The notes beneath the pieces were generated by a model that was not told where the DNA came from, ran no database searches, and saw only the letters and a program-made list of their open reading frames with translations. A stretch of DNA of 13,569 nucleotides from Candidatus Avipropionibacterium avicola (GTDB lineage Bacteria > Actinomycetota > Actinomycetes > Propionibacteriales > Propionibacteriaceae): assembly GCA_018715445.1 (NCBI GenBank), contig DVLP01000084.1, positions 1-13,569 of the forward strand, read 5' to 3'. This document shows, one piece after another, positions 7,001-13,569 of this stretch. Each line of letters starts with the position of its first letter. Within the stretch, counting starts at the first letter, position 1. The position numbers were made by a program, and so were the translations under genes.

Positions 7001-7057
7001 TCGACTCCGGTCGGGTCAACCCGATCTGAACAACCTCGCGTCGACCGACCTGACGTG

Positions 7058-7094
7058 CGTGGGGCCCTGCGGAGATGATCCGCAGGGCCCCACG
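7058..7094. terminator. Strong bidirectional terminator hairpin
   Basis: A perfect 16-bp stem: CGTGGGGCCCTGCGGA (7058-7073) pairs with TCCGCAGGGCCCCACG (7079-7094), with loop GATGA. It lies between the convergent solute-binding protein and ppgK genes, 57 bases past the first stop, and can end transcription from either side. TCGTTCGT follows on the plus strand; there is no true U-tract. Confidence 0.85.
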
Positions 7095-7104
7095 TCGTTC
7101 GTCA

Positions 7105-7140
7105 GTCCGAGCCGTTCCGGTCCGAGTCGTTCCGGTCCGG
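7105..7140. repeat. Short 15-base tandem repeat
   Basis: GTCCGAGCCGTTCCG (7105-7119) is followed directly by GTCCGAGTCGTTCCG (7120-7134), with one mismatch, and by the start of a third copy (GTCCGG). It is non-coding, between the terminator and the ppgK stop. No function is apparent. Confidence 0.6.
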
Positions 7141-7153
7141 TGTCGTGTGGCCG

Positions 7154-7942
7154 TCAGGCCAGGTGGGTGATGCCGCGCGACGAGAGGTCGTCCGCGATGT
7201 GGGCTGCTCCGACGATCCCTGCGGTGTTGCGCAACTGGGCTGCCACGATCGGGGTCTCCAGCTCCAACAGGGGCAGGAACTTGTCGGCATCCTTGGAGAC
7301 CCCGCCACCCACCACGAACAGTGACGGTGAGAACAGGAACTCCAGGGTCTCGTAGTAGCGCTGCAGGCGCTTCTTGGCCCACTTCTTGTACGACAGGCCC
7401 TCGTCGTCCTTCACCCGAGAGGCGGCCCGGCTCTCGGCGTCGTGGCCGTCGATCTCGAGGTGGCCGAGCTCGCTGTTGGGCACGAGGTTGCCGTTGTTGA
7501 TCAGGGCCGTGCCGATCCCGGTGCCCAGCGTGGTCAGGATGACCAGGCCTTCGACGTCCTTGGCCGCGCCGTACACCACCTCGGCGATCCCGGCGGCGTC
7601 GGCGTCGTTGACCACGAAGACGTCGCGGCCGGTGATCTCCTCGAACAACTCCTCGGCGGCGAAGCCGACCCAGGACGGGTCGATGTTGGCCGCCGAGCGG
7701 GTGACGCCCTGCCGTACGATCGCCGGCATCGTGATCCCGATCGGCGCGTCGGGCCCGATCTGGTCGGCGAAGTGCTCCACGATCTCACCGACGACCTTGG
7801 CGACGTTGCGGGGCGTCGACTTCTTCGGTGTCGCGATGCGGAGTCGGTCGGCGGCGAACTCGCCCGCCGTGAGGTCGACCGGCGCCCCCTTGATGCCGGA
7901 GCCGCCGATGTCGATGCCCAGGGCCACCTTCTGCTCGCTCAT
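7154..7942 (-). CDS. Polyphosphate glucokinase (262 aa)
   Basis: Phosphorylates glucose to glucose-6-phosphate in the cytosol using polyphosphate (and usually ATP), the main glucokinase type of actinobacteria. The N-terminus carries the ROK/ASKHA phosphate loop [10 protein letters not shown] followed by APVDLTAGE, the PpgK-type extension of this block. Later blocks are VNDADAAG (catalytic Asp region), [13 protein letters not shown] and [13 protein letters not shown], then [14 protein letters not shown] near the C-terminus. As in known PpgK enzymes, the zinc-binding CxCGxxGC motif of sugar-ROK kinases is absent. Length is normal (about 260). ATG at 7942 is chosen although the frame is open to 8026, because homology begins there and the galE stop lies 14 bases upstream. 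No clear Shine-Dalgarno is seen, so translation may depend on galE. Confidence 0.93.
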   Translation of the reverse strand: MSEQKVALGIDIGGSGIKGAPVDLTAGEFAADRLRIATPKKSTPRNVAKVVGEIVEHFADQIGPDAPIGITMPAIVRQGVTRSAANIDPSWVGFAAEELFEEITGRDVFVVNDADAAGIAEVVYGAAKDVEGLVILTTLGTGIGTALINNGNLVPNSELGHLEIDGHDAESRAASRVKDDEGLSYKKWAKKRLQRYYETLEFLFSPSLFVVGGGVSKDADKFLPLLELETPIVAAQLRNTAGIVGAAHIADDLSSRGITHLA

Positions 7943-7956
7943 GGCCCGAACTCTAC

Positions 7957-8922
7957 TCAGTCGTGGGCCTGGCGTGCGCGCCAGGCCGAACCGACCATGT
8001 CGGCGAGGCTGTGGCGCATCTCCCACTCCAGGTCGCGGGCGGCCAGTTCGCCGGTGGCCACGATCCGGTCGGGGTCACCGGGGCGGCGGGCGGCGATGGT
8101 CGGGGTGAAGTCGATGCCGGTCCCGGCGGCCATCGCGGTCATGATCTCGCGCACCGACGAGCCGGTGCCCGATCCGAGGTTGTAGGCCGGTTCGATCGGG
8201 GCACCCTCGGCGAGTCGCTGGGCGGCCACCACATGGGAGTGGGCCAGATCGGCGACATGGATGTAGTCGCGGACGCAGGTGCCGTCCGGGGTGTCGTAGT
8301 CGTCGCCGTTGATCTGCGGCACCTGACCGGCCAGCAGCCGGTCGAAGACGATCGGGAACAGGTTGTGCGGGGAGGTGTCGTACACCTGCGGGTCGCCCGA
8401 TCCGACGACGTTGAAGTAGCGCAGCGAGGTCGAACGGAAGCCCTCGACCGCGCGGGCCTGGTCGGCCAGCAGCCATTCACCGATCAGCTTCGACTCCCCG
8501 TACGGCGACTCGGGGGCCTTCGGGGTGTCCTCGACGACCAGGTCGACCGAGGGCGTGCCGAAGACGGAGGCGGAGGAGGAGAAGACCAAGGAGGTCACAG
8601 ACTCGGCCTGCATCGCCTCCAGCAGGGTCACCATGCCGGTCACGTTCTGGGTGTAGGTGTGCAGGGGTCGGGCGACCGACTCCCCGGCGTACTTGAAGCC
8701 GGCGACGTGGATCACCCCGGTGACCTCGTGGTCGACCAGCGCGCGACGAACGGCTTGCCCGTCGGTCACCGATGCCTCGACGAACGGCACCGAGTCCGGG
8801 ACGAAGCCGCGATGACCGCTGGACAGCGAGTCGAGGACGACGGGGTCGAGCCCGGCCTTCTGCAGTGCACGGACGACATGGGCGCCGATGTAGCCGGCTC
8901 CTCCGGTGACCAACCAGGACAT
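7957..8922 (-). CDS. UDP-glucose 4-epimerase (321 aa)
   Basis: Interconverts UDP-galactose and UDP-glucose (Leloir pathway), and supplies UDP-galactose for glycans. It is an extended short-chain dehydrogenase with NAD-binding GGAGYIG at residues 7-13, the SSSASVFG strand-loop bearing the catalytic Ser/Thr region, and the catalytic pair Y141-x-x-x-K145 (YGESK). It also has RYFNVVG and [15 protein letters not shown], both typical of GalE. Length is normal to slightly short (about 320-340). ATG at 8922 is preferred over upstream in-frame codons: the Rossmann motif starts at residue 4, and AAAGGA lies about ten bases upstream. It is the first gene of a two-gene operon with ppgK. It is divergent from dedA over a 130-bp gap containing TAGTCT (minus strand), a possible -10. 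Confidence 0.95.
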   Translation of the reverse strand: MSWLVTGGAGYIGAHVVRALQKAGLDPVVLDSLSSGHRGFVPDSVPFVEASVTDGQAVRRALVDHEVTGVIHVAGFKYAGESVARPLHTYTQNVTGMVTLLEAMQAESVTSLVFSSSASVFGTPSVDLVVEDTPKAPESPYGESKLIGEWLLADQARAVEGFRSTSLRYFNVVGSGDPQVYDTSPHNLFPIVFDRLLAGQVPQINGDDYDTPDGTCVRDYIHVADLAHSHVVAAQRLAEGAPIEPAYNLGSGTGSSVREIMTAMAAGTGIDFTPTIAARRPGDPDRIVATGELAARDLEWEMRHSLADMVGSAWRARQAHD

Positions 8923-8997
8923 GTGGGCAGATCCTTTCGACGGGAATGTCCAGACTATGCCCACCGCGATCGGTGCCGTTGCGTTGGAGGGGTCGAT

Positions 8998-9003
8998 TAC
9001 GCT
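8998..9003 (+). promoter_or_regulatory. Candidate -10 box for the DedA gene
   Basis: TACGCT matches TANNNT and would start transcription near 9010, ahead of the strong ribosome-binding site at 9041. The -35 region is weak (only TTGCGT at poor spacing). It lies in the galE/dedA divergent gap. Confidence 0.25.
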
Positions 9004-9040
9004 TCGACCTGCGGCGGGTGGGATGCCCGTCGGTCAGGAC

Positions 9041-9048
9041 AGGAGAGG
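9041..9048 (+). promoter_or_regulatory. Ribosome-binding site that sets a TTG start
   Basis: AGGAGAGG is a near-perfect Shine-Dalgarno with its AGGAG core seven bases before the in-frame TTG at 9053. It has no ATG or GTG at a usable distance. This supports TTG as the dedA start. Confidence 0.7.
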
Positions 9049-9052
9049 CCGT

Positions 9053-9700
9053 TTGTTCCAGTTCTTCAACGACTTCATCCAGACCCATGCCGACAGCCCC
9101 TGGGCGATCGTGGTGATGGCGGTCTGCACGGTGATCGACGGGTTCTTCCCGCCGGTCCCCAGTGAGTCGTTGGTGGTGGGGCTGGCCGCGATCAGTTCAT
9201 CGACCGGGACCCCGCCGTGGTGGCTGTTGGCCCCGGTGGCGGCCGCGGCGGCCTGGGGTGGCGACAACATCGCCTACCTGATCGGACGAGCCATCGGCAC
9301 CCGATGGCTGGTCCGGCGCTTCCCGCGGATGGTGCGGGTGTTGGACTGGGCGGAGCGCCACCTGGAACGGCGCGGCGCGATGATCATCATCGTGGCGCGG
9401 TTCATCCCCGGCGGGCGGGTCGCGGTCAACCTGACCTGTGGGGCCAGCGGCTTCCTGCAGCGCCGCTTCATGGCGCTCACCGTGCTGTCCGGGGTGACCT
9501 GGGCGCTCTACTCGGTCGGGCTCGGGGTGCTCGCGGGAGCGTGGTTGGAGCACAACCCGCTGCTGGCCGCGGCGATCGGCGTGGTCGGTGCGGTCATCCT
9601 GGGTGTCCTGGTGGACCAGATCCTGCAGCGGCTGTTTCCCCATCGGGCCACCGACGAGAAGCTCGTCCACCGGCCGGACCGGGGCGAGGAGCCTGACTGA
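9053..9700 (+). CDS. DedA-family membrane protein (215 aa)
   Basis: An integral membrane protein of the DedA (SNARE-associated/VTT) family. Members have been shown to translocate lipids, notably undecaprenyl phosphate (UptA) in cell-wall synthesis; the substrate here is not proven. Key features are FFPPVPSE at 31-38 with E38, WGGDNIAYLIGR at 68-79, and RFIPGGR at 116-122. R116 and R122 keep the spacing of the two essential arginines of E. coli YqjA. Hydrophobic segments lie at about 16-30, 39-50, 57-67, 109-115, 135-160 and 166-188. A charged tail of about 25 residues ends the protein. The TTG start is chosen for its AGGAGAGG site and because it gives the usual family length. ATG at 9023 would add ten polar residues and has no well-spaced site. 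It is convergent with the next gene, nine bases away. Confidence 0.92.
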   Translation: MFQFFNDFIQTHADSPWAIVVMAVCTVIDGFFPPVPSESLVVGLAAISSSTGTPPWWLLAPVAAAAAWGGDNIAYLIGRAIGTRWLVRRFPRMVRVLDWAERHLERRGAMIIIVARFIPGGRVAVNLTCGASGFLQRRFMALTVLSGVTWALYSVGLGVLAGAWLEHNPLLAAAIGVVGAVILGVLVDQILQRLFPHRATDEKLVHRPDRGEEPD

Positions 9701-9709
9701 TCGGAGCGC

Positions 9710-10108
9710 TCAGGCCTGCTCGGAGGGCAGCGGAGCCTCCAGGACGCGAGCCTTGGCGATCACGTCGTCAGACAACGCAGCCAGGTGGCCCAGTCCCTCC
9801 GGTGGTCCGTCGACACCGAACAGGGGGCGCAGCCCTGCGGTGACCTCGACGAGCCCGTCGCGGGTGATGACGGTCTTCTTCAGCATCAGGCATCCACCCT
9901 GGGCCCAGCGGTAGTCCTTGATCCGGCCCTGCCAGCCGGGGTTCTCCGTGGGGCTCGGCGGGGTCTCCATCGCCGTGACCAGTGCCTCCAGGGCGTCCTC
10001 CAGCTCGGTCAGCTGCGCGGTGCGCGCCTCCTGGTCGAGGGGGCGGCTCACCGCGGGCCCGTCGTCGTCCTCGGTGTTGCGGCGAAAGAGCTTGTCGAAC
10101 AAACCCAT
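9710..10108 (-). CDS. Conserved-looking hypothetical protein (132 aa)
   Basis: I do not recognise this protein. It starts MGLFDKLFRR, an amphipathic basic helix that could bind membrane. An acidic stretch follows, then an acidic helix about 27-48 and a central part with WQGRIKDYRWAQGG and a single cysteine. It has no signal peptide or membrane span. AGGAGAG sits about five bases before the ATG, so the start is well supported. It follows the ydbT-like gene by 30 bases and is probably the last gene of that operon. The end is convergent with dedA, with only nine bases between stops and no hairpin. Codon use resembles its neighbours. Confidence 0.8.
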   Translation of the reverse strand: MGLFDKLFRRNTEDDDGPAVSRPLDQEARTAQLTELEDALEALVTAMETPPSPTENPGWQGRIKDYRWAQGGCLMLKKTVITRDGLVEVTAGLRPLFGVDGPPEGLGHLAALSDDVIAKARVLEAPLPSEQA

Positions 10109-10138
10109 GGGTCTCTCCTGTCCGGGTGGGGGTCCAGC

Positions 10139-11542
10139 CTAGTTCAGCGGGCCCTGGTTCAGTGGGTCGTGGTCCAGGGGGTCCTGGCCTCCGCTGCGGA
10201 GTCGCTCGGCGCGCACCATCTGGGCCATCACCAGGTCGCGGGCCTCGGGCCCCTCCAGATGGGGGATCGTCCAACTGATCGGCCCCGGGGTGGTGTCGAT
10301 GTGCGCGGTGGCCAGTCCCAGCCGGCGCTGCAGGGGGCCCTGGCTGATCCGGGCCGACTGGGTCTTGGCGTGCGGCACGATCTCCCAGCGCCGGTCCAGC
10401 CAGCCCTCCACGTTGACCGCGAACCGGTCGTCGACGCCGTACCGGACGGTCCAGAAGTTCCACCAGCGCAGCCATCGGGCCCGACGAGGGATCGGATGGA
10501 CCGGTACGGCTTCGTGGTCGGCCTCGGGCAGACAGCTCCGGACCGCGATCAGCATCTGCTCGCGGGTGCCGACCGGCAGCAGGATCCCGTTGGCCTCGCC
10601 CTTGTCAGTCTCGTCGCTGTTCGCGCCGTAGCCGAGGACGTCGATGTCGACGCGGTACCAGTCGAAGATCCGCCACAGCAGGGGTTGGCGGACCCGCAGG
10701 CCCTGGATCCGGCTCAGCGGGACGCTCTGGCTCGTGAGGTTGGTCAGGCCGCGGGTGATCCGCAGCCCACGCCCGGTGTCGGCGAGGCTGAAGTTGACCT
10801 GGTTGACCACCCGGCGGCTGATCATGCTGACCACACCGAAGGCGTACGGGATGAGTGCCGGCAGGGCGATGAGCCAGAAGTCGAGGGTCAGCCCGAGCAC
10901 CAGGACCGCGGCCGGCAGTAGCAACAGGAACAGGAACTCCGGGCTCAGCAGCAGTCCGCCGATCAGGATCGGGGGCTGCAGCCTCACCAGGGGGCGATCG
11001 GTGACGGCCCGGTCGGCGAAGGCGTCGGCGGTCGACTCGGTGTCGACCGAGGCGTCGGCCTGTCCGTGTGCGCGGGCGAGCAGGTAGTCACGCAGCCGGC
11101 TGGCGTCCTTGCGTGTCAGGTAACGGATCCGGGCGCCTTCGCCGGCGCCGGCCTCGATGCGGAGCTCGGCGAGGGAGAAGATGCGCGCGGCGAGCGGCTG
11201 GACCAGATCGACCGACTGGATGCGGTTGAAGCCGATCCGTCGGGAGCGCTTGGTCAGCATCCCGGTCTCGATCCGCAGCTCGGACTCGTCGATCACGTAG
11301 CGGGTGAACCACCAGGTGATGAACGACCCGACGGCCGAGACCAGCACGATCACGGCGATCCCGACGGCGATGATCCACCAGGGCGGGAGGTTGTCGCGCC
11401 AGCTGCCCTCGTCACTGCCGTCGGGCAGGAACTCGCGGCCGATGCCGACCAGGATGGCCAGCAGGACGATCCAGCCACGGATCAGGGGGCTGAGCGGGTG
11501 GGGCCGGCGCTCCCGGGTGACCTCGGGCTGCTCGGAGGTCAC
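10139..11542 (-). CDS. YdbT-like membrane protein with bacterial PH domains (467 aa)
   Basis: A membrane protein with repeated bacterial PH (bPH2/DUF304) domains, the partner of YdbS. Membrane spans lie at about 20-37 and 54-77, then another hydrophobic block near 190-235. PH-like units follow each span pair. The first, at about 80-155, contains YVIDESELRIETGMLTKRSR and RIGFNRIQSVDLVQ. A second covers about 245-330 (LRITRGLTNLTSQSVPLSRIQGL). A third covers about 365-450 (WEIVPHAKTQSARISQGPLQ). Function is not well established. In Bacillus subtilis, ydbS-ydbT is controlled by sigma-W and linked to resistance to antimicrobials from other bacilli. The GTG start overlaps the ydbS stop by four bases (GTGA). 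The C-terminus ends in a five-residue repeat (QDPLD, HDPLN, QGPLN). Confidence 0.88.
   Translation of the reverse strand: MTSEQPEVTRERRPHPLSPLIRGWIVLLAILVGIGREFLPDGSDEGSWRDNLPPWWIIAVGIAVIVLVSAVGSFITWWFTRYVIDESELRIETGMLTKRSRRIGFNRIQSVDLVQPLAARIFSLAELRIEAGAGEGARIRYLTRKDASRLRDYLLARAHGQADASVDTESTADAFADRAVTDRPLVRLQPPILIGGLLLSPEFLFLLLLPAAVLVLGLTLDFWLIALPALIPYAFGVVSMISRRVVNQVNFSLADTGRGLRITRGLTNLTSQSVPLSRIQGLRVRQPLLWRIFDWYRVDIDVLGYGANSDETDKGEANGILLPVGTREQMLIAVRSCLPEADHEAVPVHPIPRRARWLRWWNFWTVRYGVDDRFAVNVEGWLDRRWEIVPHAKTQSARISQGPLQRRLGLATAHIDTTPGPISWTIPHLEGPEARDLVMAQMVRAERLRSGGQDPLDHDPLNQGPLN
10142..10186 (-). repeat. Three-copy 15-base tandem repeat at the 3' end of the ydbT-like gene
   Basis: On the plus strand the copies are GTTCAGCGGGCCCTG (10142-10156), GTTCAGTGGGTCGTG (10157-10171) and GTCCAGGGGGTCCTG (10172-10186). 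They encode the last residues as three xxPL(N/D) pentapeptides right before the stop. Confidence 0.75.
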
Positions 11543-12048
11543 AGCCCCGTCACCCGGGACTCGCCCAGCTCAGTCAGGTGGTCACGCAGCCGTGCCGCCT
11601 CGGCCGGGGGGAGCCCCGGGATGATGGCGTCGGTGTCGGCGCTGGCGGTGACGAACGAGATGCTGGCCACGTTGAAGGCCCGATCCAAGGGTCCGGCGTT
11701 GACCTCCACGACCTGCATCCGTCCGTACGGGACAGCGGTCAGGGTCCGAAACATCACGCCATGGGTGACATAGAGCTCGTTCTCGCGCAGGGCGTAGCCC
11801 CAGGCCCGGACACGACGGTTGACCAACAGAAGTTGGGTGAGCAGCATGGCCAGTCCCAATCCCCAGCAGATCGCTGCGATCCACCACAGGTCGAAGGCCA
11901 GACCCAGCACCAGCGCCGGGATCGTCGGGACGATGGTCCAGGTGATGAGGTGACGGAAGAACAGCGCCTTGCGGTAGTTCGGCGAGATCGGGTGCCACTC
12001 CAGCTCGGGTGGAGCGAACAGCGGATCGGGGCGGACGGGGGTGCTCAC
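11539..12048 (-). CDS. YdbS-like membrane protein with a bacterial PH domain (169 aa)
   Basis: The small partner of YdbT-type proteins. A short polar N-terminus with the family motif LEWHPIS is followed by two membrane spans (about 31-52 and 54-76). A bPH2/DUF304 domain follows at about 82-160, with YALRENELYVTHGV and the hallmark PYGRMQVVEVNAGPLDRAF. Length is normal for YdbS (about 160-170). GTG at 12048 is preferred because homology begins soon after. A second GTG at 12090 would add 14 residues, and neither has a strong ribosome-binding site. It overlaps the ydbT-like gene by four bases, so the two are co-translated. The region upstream (12049-12149) is shared with the divergent tRNA gene. 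Confidence 0.87.
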   Translation of the reverse strand: MSTPVRPDPLFAPPELEWHPISPNYRKALFFRHLITWTIVPTIPALVLGLAFDLWWIAAICWGLGLAMLLTQLLLVNRRVRAWGYALRENELYVTHGVMFRTLTAVPYGRMQVVEVNAGPLDRAFNVASISFVTASADTDAIIPGLPPAEAARLRDHLTELGESRVTGL

Positions 12049-12104
12049 CCGTCCATGGTCCCAGATCCGGACAACCTCGGGTGGCACCACGTGGAGGGGT
12101 CGGC

Positions 12105-12110
12105 TACACT
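12105..12110 (+). promoter_or_regulatory. Candidate -10 box for tRNA-Gly
   Basis: TACACT fits TANNNT and lies 39 bases before the tRNA 5' end, a reasonable distance for a processed precursor. The -35 region is poor. Confidence 0.4.
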
Positions 12111-12149
12111 CGACGCCGCAGGTCGATACGCGACGTCGTACGGCCCGCT

Positions 12150-12223
12150 GCGGATGTAGTTCAATGGTAGAACATCAGCTTCCCAAGCTGAATACGCGAG
12201 TTCGATTCTCGTCATCCGCTCCA
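12150..12223 (+). tRNA. tRNA-Gly, anticodon CCC, with encoded CCA
   Basis: A full cloverleaf can be drawn. Acceptor GCGGATG (12150-12156) pairs with CATCCGC (12213-12219), with discriminator T and CCA at 12221-12223. The D-arm is GTTC/GAAC. Anticodon stem TCAGC/GCTGA encloses loop TTCCCAA with anticodon CCC at 12182-12184. The T-arm at 12196-12212 has loop TTCGATT and one G-U pair. It decodes GGG. CCA is genome-encoded. Confidence 0.95.
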
Positions 12224-12243
12224 CTTCTTCACCATCACGGGGC

Positions 12244-12272
12244 TTGTGTGTTGCCGGTTGAGCAGGAACAGT
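12244..12272 (+). promoter_or_regulatory. Weak candidate promoter for the HesB-like gene
   Basis: TTGTGT (12244-12249) and AACAGT (12267-12272) are 17 bases apart. Transcription would start near 12279, just before GAAGGAGA. Both hexamers are imperfect; read-through from the tRNA is the alternative. Confidence 0.3.
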
Positions 12273-12305
12273 GGATGGACTTGCTCGCAACCGAAGGAGA
12301 GTTCC

Positions 12306-12608
12306 ATGCTCACCCTCACAGAAGATGCCAGCACCGTCGTGACGGCGATCGTCGACAAGCAGATCCAGTCCGAGGACGGGGGCCTGCGCATCAGCGGGCC
12401 GACGGACGGGAACTTCGCGATCGCCGCGGTGCCGTCCGGGGAACCGGGCGACACCCTTGTCGAGAGCGGTGGCGCCAAGGTCTATCTCGAGCCGACTGCG
12501 GTGGCAGATCTCGACGCCATGATCCTCGATGCCCAGGTCAGTTCTGAGGGCGACGTGCAGTTCCAGTTGGCCGAAGGTGCCGTCCCGCCAGAGTCGCCAG
12601 CGATCTGA
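12306..12608 (+). CDS. HesB/IscA-fold protein without cysteines (100 aa)
   Basis: Resembles the actinobacterial HesB/IscA-like family (iron-sulfur cluster biosynthesis fold): MLTLTEDASTVVTAIVDKQ, then GLRISGP, a middle hydrophobic strand, GGAKVYLEPTA and LDAQVSSEGDVQFQL. Length matches the family (about 100). Classical A-type carriers hold the cluster with three conserved cysteines (one central, then CGC at the end). This protein contains no cysteine at all, so it cannot bind a cluster that way, and its role is unknown. ATG at 12306 has GAAGGAGA (12293-12300) at ideal spacing; an upstream in-frame GTG at 12246 is rejected. The last 71 bases overlap the end of the convergent nucleoside hydrolase gene. 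Confidence 0.85.
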   Translation: MLTLTEDASTVVTAIVDKQIQSEDGGLRISGPTDGNFAIAAVPSGEPGDTLVESGGAKVYLEPTAVADLDAMILDAQVSSEGDVQFQLAEGAVPPESPAI

Positions 12609-13536
12609 CCAACTCATCGAGGAACCGCGGTACGTCCGTGGTGTCAGCGATGAGGGCATTGGGCGGCCGCCCCCAGAAGCCGCGTCGATCGGCGACCATC
12701 GCCCCTCGGGTGAGGGTCCCGTTGAGTTCGACGTCGACGACGGCGGGGGTGGTCGTCACGATCGAGGGGTCGAGGGCCACGGCGGCGGCGAAGGCATCGT
12801 GCACGTGCGCCAGATATCCCTCGCCCTGGGCCTGGTGGAACTCGAAGTAGAACCGCAGCGCGTCGTTGAGGTGGCGGACCAGCGGCCCGTCGGCCAGTTC
12901 GCCCAACCGTGACAGGTGTTCCGGGGTCAGCGCGACCTGCTCGGTCAGGTTCAACGCACAGATGATCGGCTGGGGTGCGCCGTCGACCCCGAACGCGGTG
13001 AACACCTCGTGGGCCGCCTCGGGATCCACCGCGACGTTCCACTCCGCCAGCGGCGTCGTGTTGCCCGGGTGGTCGAAGCTGCCACCCATCACCACCAGGC
13101 GCCGCAGCCGCTGCGGCAGTCCCGGATCGCGCCGGATCGCCATCGCGAGACTGGTCAACGGCCCGATCACCAGTCCGACGAGCTCGCCGGGTCGTTCACG
13201 GGTGAGTCGACACCAGGCGTCGGCGGCATCCTCGTCACGAGGCGCGGTCGTCGGCGACGGCAGCTGGGCGTAGCCGACGCCGTGATCGCCATGGGTGTCC
13301 TCGCAGGTGCGCAGCGGAGCCACCAGCGGACCCGAAGCTCCGACATGGACGCCGATGTCGCTGCGTCCACAGAACTCCAGCCAGCTGAGGTTGTTGCGCG
13401 TCACCGCCTCGACGCCGACATTGCCCGCGGTCGACAGCACCGCCACCAGCTCGGCGTCGGGGTGCTGCAACAGATGCAGCAGGGCCAGGGAGTCATCGAT
13501 GCCGGTGTCGCAGTCCAGGATGATCTCGGTGCTCAC
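12538..13536 (-). CDS. Inosine-uridine preferring nucleoside hydrolase family protein (332 aa)
   Basis: Hydrolyses the N-glycosidic bond of ribonucleosides to ribose and a free base (purine or pyrimidine salvage), probably in the cytosol; exact specificity is unknown. The N-terminal calcium and ribose site is DCDTGIDD (residues 8-15, with D10, D14 and D15 in the family positions). Further blocks are LVVMGGSF, the AEWNVAVDPEAA segment (family aEfN..DPEAA) and H246-D247 in AHVHDAFAAAV, the His-Asp pair near the active site. Length is slightly above the usual 310-320, with an extra basic/polar C-terminus (about 15 residues). That extension lies in the part overlapping the convergent HesB-like gene. 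GTG at 13536 is the start closest to the first motif; no good ribosome-binding site is seen in the 33 bases left. Confidence 0.93.
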   Translation of the reverse strand: MSTEIILDCDTGIDDSLALLHLLQHPDAELVAVLSTAGNVGVEAVTRNNLSWLEFCGRSDIGVHVGASGPLVAPLRTCEDTHGDHGVGYAQLPSPTTAPRDEDAADAWCRLTRERPGELVGLVIGPLTSLAMAIRRDPGLPQRLRRLVVMGGSFDHPGNTTPLAEWNVAVDPEAAHEVFTAFGVDGAPQPIICALNLTEQVALTPEHLSRLGELADGPLVRHLNDALRFYFEFHQAQGEGYLAHVHDAFAAAVALDPSIVTTTPAVVDVELNGTLTRGAMVADRRGFWGRPPNALIADTTDVPRFLDELVRSLATLAGRHLRPTGTARRPQN

Positions 13537-13569
13537 CCGGTGGATCGTACGGCGTCGGGTCGGTCAGCG

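Noticed and set aside
8906..9052. A longer DedA start overlapping galE.
   Set aside because: It would add about 49 residues without membrane character or family similarity, and the AGGAGAGG site points to TTG at 9053.
7963..9165. A 400-codon plus-strand open frame opposite galE.
   Set aside because: galE motifs are certain, and the antisense translation is Gly/Asp/Val/Arg-rich without any motif.
12150..12223. Integration site at the tRNA-Gly 3' end.
   Set aside because: No integrase gene and no second copy of the tRNA 3' end could be found in the window.
12246..12305. Upstream GTG start for the HesB-like protein.
   Set aside because: The ATG at 12306 has an ideal GAAGGAGA site and matches the family N-terminus MLTLTE.

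Overview
The window is GC-rich, densely packed chromosomal DNA. It has short intergenic gaps, GTG/TTG starts, stop/start overlaps and TANNNT-type -10 boxes. Together with a ROK-family polyphosphate glucokinase, YbaB-like/EspC-like secretion-associated genes and a cysteine-free HesB-like protein, this points to a high-GC actinobacterium, possibly Propionibacteriaceae-like (inference; no marker gene fixes the family). I see no insertion sequence, phage gene, integrase or CRISPR array.

Layout, left to right. (1) A short two-copy repeat sits at the left edge, then an aldo/keto reductase (minus). (2) Divergent from it is a tightly coupled three-gene plus-strand unit (978-3561): a protein with two YbaB-like units, a small EspC/WXG100-like protein carrying a YxxxE secretion signal, and a 559-residue protein joining a WXG-like helical domain, a perfect nine-glycine GxxxG zipper and a class-3-type lipase domain (GHSLGG). 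This looks like an orphan type VII secretion effector module and is the most interesting part of the window. (3) argS follows. (4) A Tat-type lipoprotein sugar-binding protein has its own promoter and no permease genes beside it. (5) A strong bidirectional terminator separates it from a convergent galE-ppgK operon. (6) Divergent from galE is a DedA-family membrane protein, probably starting at TTG. (7) A minus-strand operon follows: ydbS-like, ydbT-like (bacterial PH-domain membrane proteins) and a small unknown gene. (8) Next come tRNA-Gly(CCC), a small HesB/IscA-fold protein without cysteines, and a convergent nucleoside hydrolase whose 3' end overlaps it by 71 bases.

How the genes may work together. 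GalE and PpgK feed galactose/glucose into central metabolism, and the neighbouring binding protein probably captures an oligosaccharide. DedA (undecaprenyl-phosphate or lipid transport) and the YdbS/YdbT pair are envelope functions. The 978-3561 unit would make a secreted lipase if an ESX-type apparatus exists elsewhere in the genome; none is in this window, and no immunity gene is visible beside it. No stretch over 300 bases lacks a gene.
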